A DNA stretch of 32,950 bases, from positions 1-32,950 of the forward strand of contig CAMCZQ010000015.1 in the NCBI GenBank assembly GCA_945887835.1. The letters run 5' to 3'. Under the pieces are notes generated by a model that saw only the letters and a list, made by a program, of their open reading frames with translations, ran no database searches and had not been told where the DNA came from. Origin of the DNA: Bordetella parapertussis (GTDB lineage Bacteria > Pseudomonadota > Gammaproteobacteria > Burkholderiales > Burkholderiaceae_B). Positions 32,349 to 32,950 of this stretch are shown piece by piece. A program made the translations under genes and the position numbers. The number at the start of each line of letters is the position of its first letter. Position 1 is the stretch's first letter.

Positions 32349-32950
32349 TTCGTTTCGCAGTGGTCAATTACGATTCGCGCTTTCCAGTGGCATTCGTCCC
32401 ACTCAAGCTGTGCGACTGAGTCGTGCACAATGCCGCCGCCAATGTGATACAGCCCGCTGCCGTCTTGTTTGAGTAGCAACGTGCGAATGGCGACATTGAG
32501 CGAGAAGTCACCATTGGGGGCCAGCCAACCAAGACTGCCACAATACAAACCACGCGGTTGCGCTTCAGTTTGCTGAATACGCTTCATCGCTGCGATTTTA
32601 GGTGCACCGGTGATTGAGCCACACGGAAATAGTGCCCGCAAGATCTGTTCAAGTGAGGTCTCGGGTGCAATCGTGGCATGAATGGTTGAGGTCATCGTCC
32701 AGACCGAGGGGTAGGCCTCAAGTGAGAACAAGGGCGCTGCAACGACACTACCGGGTAAGGCGATGCGTCCAAGATCATTACGCAACAGGTCGACGATCAT
32801 TAGATTTTCGGCGCGGTCTTTTGCGCTCGCTTGTAAGTGCTGCCCAAGACGCTGATCTTCAAGCGGGTCGTTTGAGCGAGGTGCAGTCCCTTTCATGGGG
32901 CGGGTGATTAACGTTGTACCGCGACGTTGCAAGAATAACTCTGGTGAAAA
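32345..32950 (-). CDS. pabB: aminodeoxychorismate synthase component I, 5'-truncated by window edge
   Basis: The visible C-terminal 201 residues belong to the chorismate-binding domain of PabB, which aminates chorismate. The frame is open to the window edge and reads FSPELFLQRRG there, followed by 'TRPMKGTAPR', 'ENLMIVDLLRNDLGR', 'LFPCGSITGAPKIAAM' and 'GLYCGSLGWLAPNGD', all typical. The 5' part lies beyond the window. The stop TGA overlaps the pabC ATG. Confidence 0.93.
   Translation of the reverse strand, partial: FSPELFLQRRGTTLITRPMKGTAPRSNDPLEDQRLGQHLQASAKDRAENLMIVDLLRNDLGRIALPGSVVAAPLFSLEAYPSVWTMTSTIHATIAPETSLEQILRALFPCGSITGAPKIAAMKRIQQTEAQPRGLYCGSLGWLAPNGDFSLNVAIRTLLLKQDGSGLYHIGGGIVHDSVAQLEWDECHWKARIVIDHCETK

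Noticed and set aside
1-32950. tRNA, rRNA, CRISPR arrays, insertion sequences, riboswitches
   Set aside because: I saw no cloverleaf-like segment with CCA-type ends, no spaced identical repeats of CRISPR length and no transposase frame; visual reading may miss weak RNA structures.

Overview
The window looks like chromosomal DNA of a betaproteobacterium of the order Burkholderiales, most likely Alcaligenaceae-like. The reasons are the block fba - purC - purE - purK - sua5, a Bug-type (TctC) solute receptor, an FrnE-like DsbA, a Calvin-subtype class II aldolase and a glutaryl-CoA dehydrogenase, all in moderately GC-rich coding sequence. This placement is an inference from gene content; there is no rRNA here. 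I found no rRNA, tRNA, CRISPR array, intact insertion sequence or prophage. The window starts inside a membrane transporter gene and ends inside pabB.

Layout. 1-2.6 kb: end of a NiCoT-like transporter, a Fic AMP-transferase preceded by a 33-bp-periodic array of palindromes, and a convergent haloacid-dehalogenase-like HAD gene. 2.6-3.0 kb: an intergenic stretch with a 14-bp perfect palindrome, the relic of a ribbon-helix-helix/PIN (VapBC-type) toxin-antitoxin module and a large inverted repeat. 3.0-6.7 kb: an atypical SDR facing an oligopeptide-type binding protein plus an ArgE-like deacylase. 6.7-9.2 kb (minus): a DUF2442/DUF4160 pair, a DsbA/FrnE protein and an ammonium transporter. 9.5-12.4 kb: an isopropylmalate/isocitrate-type dehydrogenase, mogA and an uncharacterised methyltransferase. 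12.5-17.5 kb: fba, purC, purE, purK, sua5. 17.6-19.2 kb: a HipBA-type module ending in a strong terminator. 19.2-24.7 kb (minus): pdxH, flavin reductase, FAD oxidoreductase, ThDP enzyme and gcdH. 24.8-26.7 kb (minus): an MFS transporter and chaC. 26.8-31.7 kb (plus): tcdA, then a four-gene catabolic set (FMN 2-hydroxyacid oxidase, RraA-type aldolase, D-2-hydroxyacid dehydrogenase, Bug receptor). 31.7-32.95 kb (minus): pabC and the end of pabB.

Most genes are housekeeping or ordinary catabolism. The accessory signals are concentrated at three places: fic with its upstream array, the decayed toxin-antitoxin locus, and hipBA. The fic and hipB genes share a striking promoter layout: a perfect TATAAT exactly 7 nt before the ATG, no Shine-Dalgarno, and repeated dyad or half-site sequences running through the promoter up to the start codon. 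This suggests leaderless, tightly autorepressed transcripts. The fic array (dyads starting at 660, 693 and 726, plus a half-site at 759, all in one 33-bp register) upstream of a Fic protein that carries its own inhibitory motif and its own winged-helix domain is the best candidate for a little-described regulatory system here.
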